In this document: piece after piece, positions 1 to 11,314 of the stretch
Position numbering within the stretch: the stretch's first letter is position 1
Layout: every line of letters starts with the position of its first letter
Assembly: GCA_037892935.1 (NCBI GenBank)
Contig: JAYXKI010000012.1
Span: forward strand, 62,001 to 126,000
Length of the DNA stretch: 64,000 nucleotides
Source of the DNA: Phlebopus portentosus
Lineage: Eukaryota > Basidiomycota > Agaricomycetes > Boletales > Boletinellaceae
Direction of reading: 5' to 3'
The notes under the pieces: generated by a model
Seen by the model: only the letters and a program-made list of their open reading frames with translations
The model's database searches: none
Told to the model about the DNA's origin: nothing
Program-made: the position numbers and the translations under genes

Positions 1-410
1 TATTGCAGATACACAATATATCATACTATTGGACAGCCCCCTCACGTTGGCGCTGCCGTACGCCTCCTAGAAGCTCCGGCGGCGGCCCTTGGCGAGCCCA
101 GTGACTCAGGAGATGTTGTCAGACAGTAGGACTCATCGGCGAGAGCAGTAGAGTATATATAGAGTGTATATTCATCAGTAGACAAGAGAGATAGATGGGA
201 TAGAGAGCTTATACAGCACCCAAGGGCCAGGGTTCGAGATTCCCTCACTCTGAGCTCCCCCTCATGTACTGAGCTCCCCCATTGACTATATACTACCCTT
301 GACTCGTCGTTCTATTCTCCTTCGGCGCCTCTGACATTTAGTGTGTGAGTTAGGACTGGGAACCTACCCCCAAACGTCCGCCGCACTACATCGTACCTGT
401 CGGGCGGCCT

Positions 411-774
411 CTATTCGACCTCGGCAGCCCTCCGGCGACCCAGGCCTCCTTTCCTATTCCCCTTCGGCGTCCTGTTCATCTGTTGGCCGCACGTTGCCCC
501 TTATATTCATCGTATACGGTCCCTCCCTTTTGTTTATCCAGTTTACACTACCGCGGCGGATTTGCACAAGCTCCCTCATCCCCGGCGGCCCCCTATTCGA
601 CCTCGGCGGCCCTCCGGCGACACAGGCCTTCCATTGTATTCCCCCTCGGCGTCTTTTTCACCTACTCGCCGCACATTACGCCTCATATTCGTCATATACA
701 GTTCCTAGCTTCGCCCTACTGAGATTGCGCTACTCCAGCGGACTCCTGTGACCTCCCCTTCTGTCCGGCGGACC
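411..774. repeat. 182-bp tandem duplication, about two copies
   Basis: Two head-to-tail copies begin at 411 and 593. Both start with CTATTCGACCTCGGC and share the later blocks GCCCTCCGGCGAC and the cytosine-rich stretch before CGGCGTC; the 3' half has diverged more. A shorter related block (TTCTATTCTCCTTCGGCG) lies near 308. The stretch 1-1000 is pyrimidine-rich on the plus strand and shows no convincing gene. It could be part of a mobile-element end or a local satellite; I cannot tell which. Confidence 0.6.
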
Positions 775-999
775 TACTACTCCATTCCTTTCATACCTCG
801 GCATCCCTAGGGCACTCCCCGACGTCTCTGATGGTTTTTGGCACCTGCCAGGTGGTTAGTGGTTAGAGTCTGATAGCTTGAGGCTTCATTTCTGGAGGTT
901 TCTTCACACATTCAGCTCCCTTAGTAGGACGGACATCTGTAGTGCCTTCAGATAGAGAGACCCACCAAAAATACCACACCGCGATCACTTATACCCAAT

Positions 1000-2095
1000 A
1001 TTACAATGAGAATGAACTCTATATAAGAGAAGATACTTATGATCATTGTCGGGCACGGATAAGTCTAAGACAATTTTAGAACATGTCAAGGAGAGTGGAG
1101 GATGAGAACCCACATAAATCTCTGTCCTGGCGTTCGACAGACATGTCGGTCATGGTCAGAGGGGAACAGACATCGATATCGATCAATCGACTCGATCTCA
1201 TGGGAAAGCAAAGTCATGCCGTGAGACCAAATAGATATTTACGGATGCTTCATCAAAAAGAAGCATACTCTTCAAAAGAACTCACCAAAAGTGACTGCTG
1301 CTTCATAAATAAGAATCAGAGCTTCTTTGATTGTTTCTGGCTCTGCAGGCAACGATCTCTATTTATACTCACACATATAAAATGCGAGCATTGCATTGAG
1401 GTTCCCTGGAGCTACATGGGCCGCACTGGTGAAAGCGTCTCCTGAGCATTTGGAACACTTCCTATCAGAACAAATAAGTGCACAATGCAAGGAAAGGGGC
1501 AAGGCAAACAATCACACCTATCATTCATTGATCGTGTTCATCAGTGCTATATCCTTTAACAAGTTTGCCCAGGCCTTCATTGGAGTCGAGGTACCATGAT
1601 GGAACATTGTGATAACCTCCTTGAACCACGGCGAGGTGGCGTTCTGACGCACATCATTATGTCGTGTTGCAGTTTGATGTACATTTTGCACAAAGTGCAC
1701 CCCTCATCAACTAGAACAACGAGTATTGATCGTCTTTCATTGGGAGTGTGCTGTCCCTTAATTTTACATTCGAGATTTCTCATGAAGTGCATGTAAGATA
1801 GAACTGACGGGTCGCATCTATTATCCGGTTGTACATCAAATGCGATGGCTATTGAACCGTCAGGCATTGCCATACTCCTATGACAGTCAACGTACCAGCA
1901 TTTAAGGCCAAAAGTGATTCCAAATGCACTTGGTGTCGATTTCGTTAAAATCAACTTTCGGCCAGTATCCTCATTGGTTGTTCCGTCAAAGCGGTATGTT
2001 CTTATGGCGAAGACGATGGCAAATGTTGAGTACTTTATAGAACTAGGCACGGATCCCTGCCTGCAAGAGGAAATAAAATAAACTCGTCAGATTCC
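1000..2095. other. No recognisable gene; possible 3' flank of transposase relic
   Basis: Only fragmentary reading frames are present. A 157-residue minus-strand frame (2050-1577) has no recognised motif and opens with a GTG, directly beyond the transposase relic and next to a possible intron acceptor near 2055. It may be decayed element sequence or chance. Confidence 0.35.
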
Positions 2096-2099
2096 ACAA

Positions 2100-3161
2100 A
2101 GCCTGGACTTGATTACGGAGAATGCAAGTTCAATAGGATTGTAGTCTGGTGAGTAAGGAGGAAGAAATTCAAGCCTGACACCCCTAAGCAAAGGGGTCAG
2201 TACATGCTGCGACTTGCATTGCTAGTGAGACAGACCAAGATTTGATGAGCTCCCGAATCTCAGGAGCCTTGTGTATTGGGCAGTTGTCCATTACGATGAC
2301 TGATTGATTACCGGGGAAGGGATGCATTTTGTCCAACAGGCTGGCGATGAATTCCGTGAACAATTTGGTATTGAATGCGCCCTGTACGATAGTGCAGTTG
2401 ATTGTCCCATCGAGGCTGATAGCTGGCAAGACGGAGAAGCTAACGGAGTGAATCAGAAGCTTGTGACGCGCCACAAGAGACAGAATCACTGTTTCCCCCT
2501 ATTGAAAAACTGCTTGCGACACGCATGGCGACCCTCAAGGGCCTAAGCAGTGTTGCAAAGAAAAGCCCGCTGATCGCAAGCACTCTCATCGACAAATAGC
2601 TGTTCTGCTGTATACTGAGAGGCAATACGTGCAACGTACTACGCACGCAGAGTTTCATTCCACTCAAGAGCCCTTTTCGATAACTAGACCATGACGATTT
2701 CAGTTCGCGTGGACTGCGTGGGGAAGCAAAGCGACAGAGACAGCCACCTTCTTAAGTGTGAAACTGGCACGCAGCAAGGACCTGCGTATAGCCGCATCCA
2801 AAGCCTCCTTCTCCCATCTTTCCTGGAGCAGTAGCCTCAACTCATCGATGTAACGGTCATTGAGATTGCTTAGTGACCCGAAAAGCAACTACGTGGTGTG
2901 AACCAACAGCTACCAGGACAGGTTTCAACATGTGCATACCTCAGTGTGGATATAATCAAGCACTCGAGGCCTTCCACGAAAACCAAGTTCATGCGCAGCA
3001 ACAGTCCCATTGCGCTTGAACTCTCGTATTATCCGGAAAACTGTTGTCTTGGGTATGTCGGTCAAGGCTGCGATCTGAGAGGCGCTGAGTTTCTTGTTCA
3101 TAGTGATGATGCATTCCCGTAAATTGTTGGACAGCTGTCTGCTATATCGCCAGAGTTGCAT
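2100..3161 (-). pseudogene. Decayed Tc1/mariner (IS630)-type DDE transposase
   Basis: Read on the minus strand, fragments of a DDE_3-type transposase follow each other in the right order. An N-terminal helix-turn-helix block (3161 to about 2930) contains ALTDIPKTTVFRIIREF and RGRPRVLD. A second block (2890-2700) has RYIDELRLLLQERW and LRRASFTLKKV-like sequence. Then come VDESA, the catalytic block VIVMDNCPIHKAPEIREL (about 2250-2305), and LPPYSPDYNPIEL (about 2115-2160). The blocks lie in different frames and are separated by stops, so no full-length enzyme can be made. An intact family member is usually about 330-350 aa in one open frame. The order and the two catalytic signatures make the family firm; I did not locate terminal inverted repeats or target-site duplications. 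Confidence 0.85.
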
Positions 3162-4770
3162 GAATGAATGCTCAACATAAGCTGTAGAGATGGTGACTGT
3201 GAAGATGGTGATGGCTCGAGATCAAGTGGCGACTCGACACGTGAGTTAACCCTTCATCCTCACATGCGTCGCTGCTCCTATCTCTTTGCCGTGATGCCTC
3301 ATCTCTCATGATGGTCCGTCCCCAGCAACTGGGGGTTCCCTCATGCCTGTAGGTGATGAGGGATTGGTGAGGATGAGGAGGGAACTGTGGACAAGTGATG
3401 AGAGCTGCTGTGCAGGGAGATACTGCATACGAAAGACTACCGTCGTGTGTGTACACTCATGTTTCTCTGAGAGATGTTTCTGCGGCCCTGGCAGACACAC
3501 TCAGTTTGGTTGTAGCAGGAGTGCATGATGGCTGAGCTGACCTTGTTCGCCCTTGCCCAGATATGATTTTGGGTGACATTTCAGCAGAGGATGGTCACCG
3601 AGGTGGTTTCAAGTCTGATTGGTAGATAGTACATGTAATGTAGCTACACCCAAGCCTAACTCAGCTCAGCTACTGTCTTGGCTGAAAGCGCCTATGCTGC
3701 TGTCTTTTTAGCAGAAACAATCAGATTTTTTGGTGTCCGAATGCGTGAGTTATGACAGATGTAATGAAGTAGGGAGATTTCTGCGAGCAGGAGTGACAAC
3801 AAACCACCCAGTTTCACTACCACAATCATGTCAGGGAGCCTTGAGGAGTTGCGTACAGGTGCCCACTGGGCTGGCCTGATTTATCAAACTTGAATCAGAT
3901 TTTTCCGGATGACGTTGGGCAAGCTATGATTTTTACACTGAACGGAGGGCATGACAAGGATTTAGCACAATGATGCTATCTTTTTAGTAGCGAAGTACAT
4001 ACTCAACAAAACCCAGACATTTTTATATGTACTGGAGCGCATTTTCGAGCAGGTTTTTTACATGGTTATATCAGATTTTTATGTGCTGTATTGACTGAGA
4101 TATTCGTTTTTTTTTTTTTGCTCATCCAGGATGCACTATGCATCAAAAATACACGTGATTTTCCAAATTGCCAACAATTTTGCAATTAGCTGTAATATTG
4201 CAAAGGACTACCTCAGACTCTGTAGCACAGCATACGTGTTACGTATACCCGTAACTGCGCTTTCAAGCACCGCCACTTTGTTCCGTTTTGTTTGATGACC
4301 GCCCAGTCACGTCACTCATCATCGTGACCACCTTGGTTGCACTCGCGTGCATGTACGTGTAAGCCTCCATCCGAATACAACGACCACCGTCAGGTCTTCA
4401 CCGGTTCTTCAATACATCAACACGTTGTCAGGGACACGCCTCACACGTCGGATGCACACCCATCGTCGTCCCGCCAGAAGCAATCCTCACATCTTCACCG
4501 TCTGAAATGAGCGTTAAAGGTCCACTGGGCACCACATCCGTCCCTTTTAAGCCCTTCACGCGACTCACCTTTCCCGAACCTCGTGCTCTATCTGTTGCAG
4601 TCGAGGACAGAGGTGTGAAGAAGCAACGACAAATGTAGGGAACGACACGTACACTAATAAACAACGCGACCACCGGAATGGCCCAGGAACTCAGCGTACA
4701 CTTGTATCTCATTGGTGTGGCATATCGTACAGCGTTGGAAGATGACCCGAGAAGGACTACGGAAGGAGAC
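3162..4770. other. Intergenic, no supported gene
   Basis: No coding pattern is recognised on either strand. There is a 13-nt T run near 4110. A 180-residue minus-strand frame at 4970-4428 overlaps the start of the MLP1-like pseudogene and reads as a shadow of it. Confidence 0.5.
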
Positions 4771-4778
4771 AGTGGAAA

Positions 4779-7700
4779 GTGTCTGAACATGAAGCACGGG
4801 GCGGGACACTTCCAGCTACCACTACTATCGTCGTAACGGGTCAACGGATCTGTCGAGCCAACTGTATAGAGAGAGAGCTTGAGGAGATCCGAACTACCTT
4901 CGAGGCATACCGAAAGGAAATGGACGTCGATGCTGTCAAGCTTCGCAAAGAGGTTCTTCAGTACCATCATGAATCCAGCCAGTCGAGTGTGGCGCTCGAA
5001 GGCTAACGCGAGGATTGAGTGAGTTTATTCTCTTTTTGTTCTCATCGGGTCAAGCTCACCATTTGGGTCAGAGCGGCATCGCATGGCTCGGGAATATCCT
5101 GCAGGAGCGAGAAGCTCAAAATCTTCGGAAACGGAACCAACAATCGCACGATCAGTACACACGTCTGGATATCGTATGCAACTATGCTGCCGAGGGTTTA
5201 GCCTCTGCTGATACCCAGATCGAGCGATTGCAGAACGAATGCGCCAATTTTTGTGCGAAAAAGAAGATCCGGGAGGTGCGTATCCGTTAGTTAGCTCGTC
5301 TTGTGATTCATATTAACTGGAGATATAGAATGTGCAGACTCGACTAATTGATGAGAACAAGGTTCTGTCTCTAGAGCGGTCTGGCATGACGGACTTGATT
5401 GTCAAGGTTCAGAAAACGGACAATGACATTGACAAGGCGAACGGAAGTGATGAGAAGATTTGGAAGATTTGAGTCCCAATTCCATGACCTGGAGAGCCAA
5501 AGCGTAAGTGCTCCTCTATATAGCGTTTGCTTTGGCGTAGTAGCACTCAATTTTGAATGCTCTAGTCAGGATCTTCGAACTCAGCTTTCCCGCGAGCGTG
5601 ACACAGCTCGACAAATTTAATTGCAGAAGGATATCGAAGCTCAGGAACTGCGAACTAAGATTGATCACTCCGTAAGTCAGATTCTTCTGAAAATGTCTTC
5701 TATGTCACTGAATACTATGGTAGGTGGAGAACTTGCCAAGGGCCAGAGAGTCTCTTGTTGAGGCTGAGACAAGTCGGAAACACCTACGAGAACCGGTGGA
5801 TGAGCTTGTTAAGCAGGTGCAGATGAATGCTGAAAGGATTGCCATTCATGAGCGACGTACTGACACTTCACGTCCACCCGCCGGCGAGGACGGCTCAGAG
5901 CAGGAACTCAAGGTTGAAGTTGCCGTACTCCGGTAAGTTTGACCGTATTTTTGTATTCACTGGTCATTGACTTTCTTGGTACCTCTTAGGGCTGCAATGA
6001 ATGTCGCCGAAGCTGATCTTGCCTCTGCACGCGGTCATGTGTAGCAGTTCCAGGCTAGTGAAGCTGCTCTGCAATGACTGTCTGCCACGCATGATGAGTA
6101 TGAGGCGTCGACCGAAGCTCAGATTGCTGATCTTCATCATATCTAGGCCGAACGGAGGTGCTTGAGGAGAAACTATCATCTGTGCAGGATGAAATCACTC
6201 GACTAAGTACGCAGAACGGCGATTTCCTGCAAAGACTCGAAAAGGAACATGAAGTGTTCGCTCAGGACAGAAAGATGCTGGAGGGCACGGTTATTGATAT
6301 CACCAACGCTGAGATGGGATCACGCACCGGTCAATCATTTCATGAGAACGAGATACGAGAGCAGATGCAACATGCCAAGGCGGGTCCATTATGATGTCAA
6401 GAGCATCAATGAACCTAATCTCTGTATAAAGGCTGCTGAAGAGAAATATTCTCGCGAATTGTCGCTCATGCCGAGTCGATCGAGGTCGTAGACGCTTTCA
6501 AGAAGGAGCTCAGTGAGGCGCGGGCTTCTTACGTGAGAAGACGATTCAAGCTGAGACTGCTCAGGCGAACTTGGAACCAACAGCAAGAAGTTCTTTATAA
6601 GGAGATTGCAGATCTCACAGCTTGGTAAACACAGCTCTTCGTTCACATCTTCATAGATCTCTAAGCGAGAATACAGTCGCAAAGACCTTGTGGCACGAAT
6701 AGTCTGCTTCACCAGCACCTGGAGTCCGTCAGCTCACAACTTCTCGTATACGTCAAGCTGCGTATTCAAACATGAACGTGCCAGAGTCGGGTGGCGGTGA
6801 TGATGTGGATGGACGTATGGCGGAGAGGAAATTGTTGATCTTCAACTGGAGCTCTTTAAGCAGGAGAACGCACGGCAAAAGACATAGGTTGACCATCTCA
6901 GCCAGGTTCTTGAAGAAACACGGACGGCACTGTCATGTAAGTCTGTACCGTTCTGCTTATCCTTGCCATGCATTGTAATTCATCCAGCAGGAGCGTGAAG
7001 AAGCGGCGAAGCTATCAGTAATTCTGCTGAGCATGCCGAACTGCTGGATAGGATTGACCAGCTCAACATTCTCCGTGAAAGCAACGCGACGCTTCGTGCA
7101 GAGTGTGAAGCACAGGTTCGCAAAGCACGCCAGCTTGAGACGACGCTCAATCGCCCCCAATCGGAATTGAAGACGCAAAGAAGACGCAAAGACTATTCGT
7201 GTTGAGCTTGATGCCAAGAATGCTCAGATTCAACGGCTTGAAACCGAGGGCCGTCAATGGAAGGAACGGAATGCTCAGCTTCTTATGAAGGCAAGTGAAC
7301 TGATCCGTATTTAAAGTATTTATACTTGAAGGCTTATTGATAACGATTAGTACGATCGTATTGGCCCGAACGACGTCCAAGCTCTCAAAGACGAGATCGA
7401 AGACTTACAGATTGATCTCTGTAAGGCCGAAGAAGAGAAGGCTGCTTATACTACCGAGAAGGATGCACGGACTAAACTTGTATGTTTGGCACACTCTCTG
7501 AACAGACGCATCGCTGCCCAATTGATCTTACAGTTTGAGGACACGCAGGTTATACACTCGCCGACTTCCGAACGAAATACTCGTCTCTAGGGCAGGAACC
7601 TCGCGACCGATCCGGGCAACTGAATCATTATATTTTCAAGTTGAAAGAGACTGTCGCTGAGCTGCGAAGGCAAGTCAAGGGCCTGTCCGACGAAAGGAAC

Positions 7701-8280
7701 GCCTCGCCAATCAGGTAGCCGCAGCGGCGACACCATCGGATTCAAATGTCGAGGTGGAGTCGTTGAGAACACAACTGGCGGTTGCCGTCCAGGAGAAAGA
7801 GACATCGGCGGAGTTACTAGCCGAATTGAGCAAAGTGGCGAAGAGTGCCTGCGATTACGAGGCTGCTTTGGTGAGTGTACTAAATTTTGATTGTCAGCGA
7901 CATTTGTCCAGTCTGCTCTCCGTGAGGAAAGGGCCAAGTTATTCGCGGAGAAAGCTTCTGGACAAACCGACGTTGCAGCGGTTGAAAGCACCGATGTCGC
8001 CCAAGTTCGACAGCAGCTTGAATCTGAGAAGGTGGAGCTTACAAAGGCTCGAGACGACGCCCTCGCACGTGCGAAGAACGCGGAAGAGTGCGCTCTCAAG
8101 GCATTGCATGGAGTCAGGAATTTCCGTCTGCAGAATGTAAGTTGTTGCCTTGGTTCTTATCTTGAAATTCTCTCATCACTGAATTAATTAGAAGTTCCAG
8201 GCGCGCATTGCTTAGAATGAAAAGCGCAAGATCGCTGATGCAGAGAAGCTTGCTATCTCGTTGATATCATTGAACTCGTT
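4779..8280 (+). pseudogene. Unprocessed pseudogene of nuclear-pore coiled-coil protein MLP1/TPR
   Basis: Consecutive blocks on the plus strand match the long coiled coil of basidiomycete MLP1/TPR (the nuclear basket nucleoporin) in order. They include RELEEIRTTFEAYRKEMDVD (about 4875-4930), IERLQNECANF (5220), DENKVLSLERS (5350), RESLVEAETSRKHL (5745), HDEYEAST (6090), QAAYSNMNVPESGGGDDVD (6750), LNILRESNATLRAEC (7060), DAKNAQIQRLE (7210), ELRRQVKGLSDERN (7660), ESLRTQLAVAVQEKETSAEL (7755) and EERAKLFAEKASGQ (7925). Introns with GT...AG ends are still present, so the copy is not a retrocopy. Lesions are many: an in-frame TAA at about 5618; TAG in HV*QFQ (6042) and at 6898; TGA at 6076; and several frameshifts (for example near 4998, 6530 and 7020). 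The N-terminal part and the acidic C-terminal tail of the family are not visible. A working copy should exist elsewhere, because the gene is normally conserved. Confidence 0.85.
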
Positions 8281-8289
8281 CTAGCCCTC

Positions 8290-9090
8290 GTCAAGCGAGT
8301 CCGTACCTCTGTACAAAGGCTCGGATTTAGACAATGTTCTACCTAGCATGGGAAGCGAGACACTCATACCGGGACGATATTTGCGCGCCTTACGTACCTT
8401 AGTCGACAGTCCAGCAGCCACCCGCGTGCCTCATCCAGTCGGACGGCCGATTTCAACCTTGATGCGTGATGAATCCAGTATCCGATGTAGTAGTCTGTCT
8501 GTGCTAGCGAAGGTTCAGCATGGCAATTGGTTGATGGATCATTTGGCAGTACACAATTATATCAATTGCTTTCTACTGAGGTGGGCGGCGGTCTCTCGAA
8601 GCTCAGGCACGAGATTTGCATGCGACGTGGCGGTAACGGGCTACTCCGCAAGTGTTTGAAGTGTTGTATTCTGAAAAATTTTGCGTGTTTCCGTGAGCAG
8701 GAGGGGGGTAGTTATGTTAAAATTGTAGTCGGGGAAACTTTTTCCTGACTCCGGAGTCCAGCGTCATAGAAAAAAAACCCAAGGTGTGTGCTCGAACCGG
8801 GCGTGCGCTCCCGACGACAGTCGAGAATGCAAGACGCATCTCTGGGGAGGACGTTCAGGTAGAAAGCTAAGCGTATCTCATGATTAGTTGGCGGATACAC
8901 TGCAAGTACTCCGTCTACCAGACCTATCGGGATAAACAAGTATTAGTATTAGTAGTAGTATGTAGAAATTAAGTGCGACATTATGATCGACAGTATTTAC
9001 CAAAAGCGCACAAGCGGCGAGTTTCAGACTCCGCCGAAATAAAAAACCTGTTGCCAGTTGCCATGCCAGTCACCAGTATCAGTCGCGTGA
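8290..9090. other. Intergenic, no supported gene
   Basis: Reading frames here are short and unlike any known family. A CTCGAACCGGG segment near 8790 resembles a tRNA T-arm on the minus strand, but no D-arm or acceptor stem can be folded around it. An ATT/AGT trinucleotide run (tattagtattagtagtagta) lies at about 8940-8960. Confidence 0.45.
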
Positions 9091-9095
9091 CGATT

Positions 9096-9170
9096 ACGTA
9101 GCAGTCATGTGGCAGTTACGTAGCGGTCACGTTGCAGTTACGTAGTGGTCACGTTGCAGTTACGTGACAG
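9096..9170. repeat. 22-bp tandem repeat, three full units plus partial
   Basis: Three perfectly spaced 22-nt units start at 9096, 9118 and 9140, with consensus ACGTAG-(C/T)GGTCACGTTGCAGTT; the first unit differs at a few bases. A partial fourth begins at 9162, and a degenerate unit precedes 9096. Each unit carries ACGT and CACGT cores. It sits between the MLP1-like pseudogene and AUR1, about 0.7 kb upstream of the AUR1 start. Confidence 0.8.
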
Positions 9171-9189
9171 CTTCGCACCAGTAGTGTGA

Positions 9190-9660
9190 CTAGCACTACA
9201 CGTTACAGCTGCTGAATTCAAAATTTTGAAGGTCCTTCCTATATTTAAAATTTTTGTAAGAATTTCTTCTGCTTGAAAACAATAAAGAGAATTACAAATT
9301 TAGACTTCTCCCTTTTCTTAAATTTTTGAATATATTCCTGAACTTCCGCTATTTTTAATATTATATCCTACAAAATGTTATTAGTTGTATAAAATATTAA
9401 TATATGTTCTTAAGCCACATAAATTTGTAAAACTCGATAGATTATGCAAGGCACAAAAATTTGAAAAAAAGTAATCCTCAGAAACTTCTAATTCTTGATG
9501 TTTGAAAAATGAGAATCAAAAAATAATCTTTAGAATCCTATTCCCACATTTCAAATACTTCAAATTTCGTATAATTAAAAATGTGTTCCAAAAGATATTA
9601 TTCTGCTTTCTTATTCTGGATCAAATTTCTTAAGCTACAAAATAGGGATCTGCCCCCTGT
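9190..9660. other. AT-rich island upstream of AUR1
   Basis: About 470 bp is strongly AT-rich (long runs of AAATTT, TTTTTG and ATATTA), unlike the balanced composition of the rest of the window. No reading frame of note is present. It could be decayed repeat DNA or a nucleosome-poor promoter-distal region. Confidence 0.6.
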
Positions 9661-9877
9661 GTAAGCCAACCCGAGAACGTGAGAACCTATATCCGGATTG
9701 AGTGTTTTGTTTTGAGTATTGAGTATGTAAGCTGCCGTATGGTCAGCGCAGCGACGTCGGTTTCCTTCCAGGCGCCGACGCTGTGCCCGCCCTCTTCAGC
9801 GTCTCCCCTTCACTTCATCGTTCGTCGTAAGCTCGCGCCAAATGTGCTGTCAGAGCTGATTCTAACAGAGCCTTCAG

Positions 9878-11314
9878 ATGCCCCCTCGAAGAACAGCGAG
9901 CTTGCCTACCCGAGTCTTCAACACACTCTTCGCAGCACTCGTCGCAGCCGTAAACAGGCTAGACAAGTCTCTCGATCCCCGCGACACAATAGCAAAATTA
10001 CAGCGATATAAATTCACGTTCAGCGACTCGATATATATCTTCCATGCCGCCCTTGCCATTTTTTGGGTCTGTCTCTGGCCGCTGGTGCTGCCACTGAAGA
10101 TCCTCGTGCCACTTCTTTTCGTCCTCGCGCTACTTGTCCCACTCACATCTCAGCTGCTCGTGCCGGCAATACCTGTTTTGTCATGGGTCATTGCGTTTTT
10201 CAGTTCGAGGTTCATTCCCGTCGAGTACAGACCGTCCATCTCTGTGTCACTCCTTCCAGCTCTCGAAAGCGTTTTATATGGCGCAAACATTTCTGACATC
10301 CTCACACGATTCACGCATCCTATATTGGACATCTTTGCATGGTTGCCATACGGCGTTCTTCACTTCACTCTCCCATTCGTTGTCTCCATTTTTCTCTGGC
10401 TTTTCCGTCCGAAGGAGGCGTTGCACTTCTGGGCACGAGCATTTGGATATATGAACCTTATTGGTGTCCTAGCTCAAATCATGCTTCCTTGTGCAGCACC
10501 GTGGTATGAACTCATATACGGTCTTACTCCCGCTACATACGCAGTACGTGGTTCAGCAGGTGGGCTGATGCGTATCGACGCTCTATTTGGCAGTCAAGGA
10601 TATCAGAAAACCTTCGCATCATCTCCGGTCGTCTTTGGAGCATTCCCCTCCTTACACGCAGGCAATGCAACCATCGAAGCATTGTTTTGGTCTCACTTCT
10701 TCCCTCACCTGCGCACAGTTGCGTGGGCATATGCCGGCGTTCTTTACTGGGCAACGATGTACCTCACACATCATTACCTCGTCGACGTCGTAGGCGGTGC
10801 ATGCCTCGCCACAGCAAGCTTCTACCTCTTCCTTCCAAGTGAACTCCGAGGTGCAAACGCAACTCGAGGACCTGGTTCAGTATCCGGTCGGGCGCAGACG
10901 AAGCACGAACTCTACGATCTTGAAGTGCCTGTGCGGCGCAGCACGCGTGTGTTCGGGCATTCCCGCGGCCTCAGCGGGAAGCTTCTTCGTCTTGACGCTG
11001 ATGCGGATACAGATGGAGACAGTGATGGCGCTTCAAGCGGTGCAGAGGAGCAAGATATCGCTTTTCGTTCTCCCAAACCTGATCCAGAGACTCCTGTACC
11101 CCAGTCGGCAGTGCCGCTTGTCGGGCCGGTGCCGAAAGCTAAGAGGCCTACCGGGCACAAACACACCGCCTCGATTGCGAGCTTGACGAGAGGTGTAGGC
11201 GCTGAAGATGATGGTTGGAGCCCTTTCGGTGTGCGTGGCTTTGCAGTGCCTTCGACGCCATCCCGGTTAGAGCAGGGTGAAGCTCACACGAACAGCTCCC
11301 AGCGAGGTTCATAG
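9878..11314 (+). CDS. AUR1: Inositol phosphorylceramide synthase, catalytic subunit (PAP2 family)
   Basis: Single-exon gene, 478 aa. It transfers phosphoinositol from phosphatidylinositol to ceramide in the Golgi, an essential fungal sphingolipid step and the target of aureobasidin A. Hydrophobic segments lie at about residues 50-115, 150-175, 185-205 and 250-320. The PAP2 signatures are FGAFPSLHAG (residues 253-262, catalytic His260) and THHYLVDVVGG (297-307, His299 and Asp303); the His/His/Asp spacing matches yeast Aur1. WLPYG and PWYE, also typical of the family, are present. The C-terminal third (about 330-478) is a polar, low-complexity cytosolic tail with Asp/Ser-rich stretches, as in other Agaricomycetes. 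The start is the first in-frame ATG, leading directly into the conserved N-terminal region. The lack of introns is unusual beside its intron-rich neighbours. Confidence 0.95.
   Translation: MPPRRTASLPTRVFNTLFAALVAAVNRLDKSLDPRDTIAKLQRYKFTFSDSIYIFHAALAIFWVCLWPLVLPLKILVPLLFVLALLVPLTSQLLVPAIPVLSWVIAFFSSRFIPVEYRPSISVSLLPALESVLYGANISDILTRFTHPILDIFAWLPYGVLHFTLPFVVSIFLWLFRPKEALHFWARAFGYMNLIGVLAQIMLPCAAPWYELIYGLTPATYAVRGSAGGLMRIDALFGSQGYQKTFASSPVVFGAFPSLHAGNATIEALFWSHFFPHLRTVAWAYAGVLYWATMYLTHHYLVDVVGGACLATASFYLFLPSELRGANATRGPGSVSGRAQTKHELYDLEVPVRRSTRVFGHSRGLSGKLLRLDADADTDGDSDGASSGAEEQDIAFRSPKPDPETPVPQSAVPLVGPVPKAKRPTGHKHTASIASLTRGVGAEDDGWSPFGVRGFAVPSTPSRLEQGEAHTNSSQRGS

Noticed and set aside
228..250. 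Second B-box-like segment (GGGTTCGAGATTCCC)
   Set aside because: Extra base in the loop and no A-box at the right distance; not a tRNA gene.
3721..4080. TCAGATTTTT recurring at 3721, 3895 and 4071 (spacing about 175 bp)
   Set aside because: The sequence between the hits does not align, so this looks like chance in T-rich DNA rather than a tandem repeat.
4428..4970. 180-codon minus-strand open frame
   Set aside because: It overlaps the plus-strand MLP1/TPR blocks and has no family-like sequence; a shadow frame.
8780..8835. tRNA-like T-arm on the minus strand (CGCCCGGTTCGAGCAC)
   Set aside because: No matching acceptor stem, D-arm or anticodon arm could be placed around it; at best a decayed tRNA-derived repeat.
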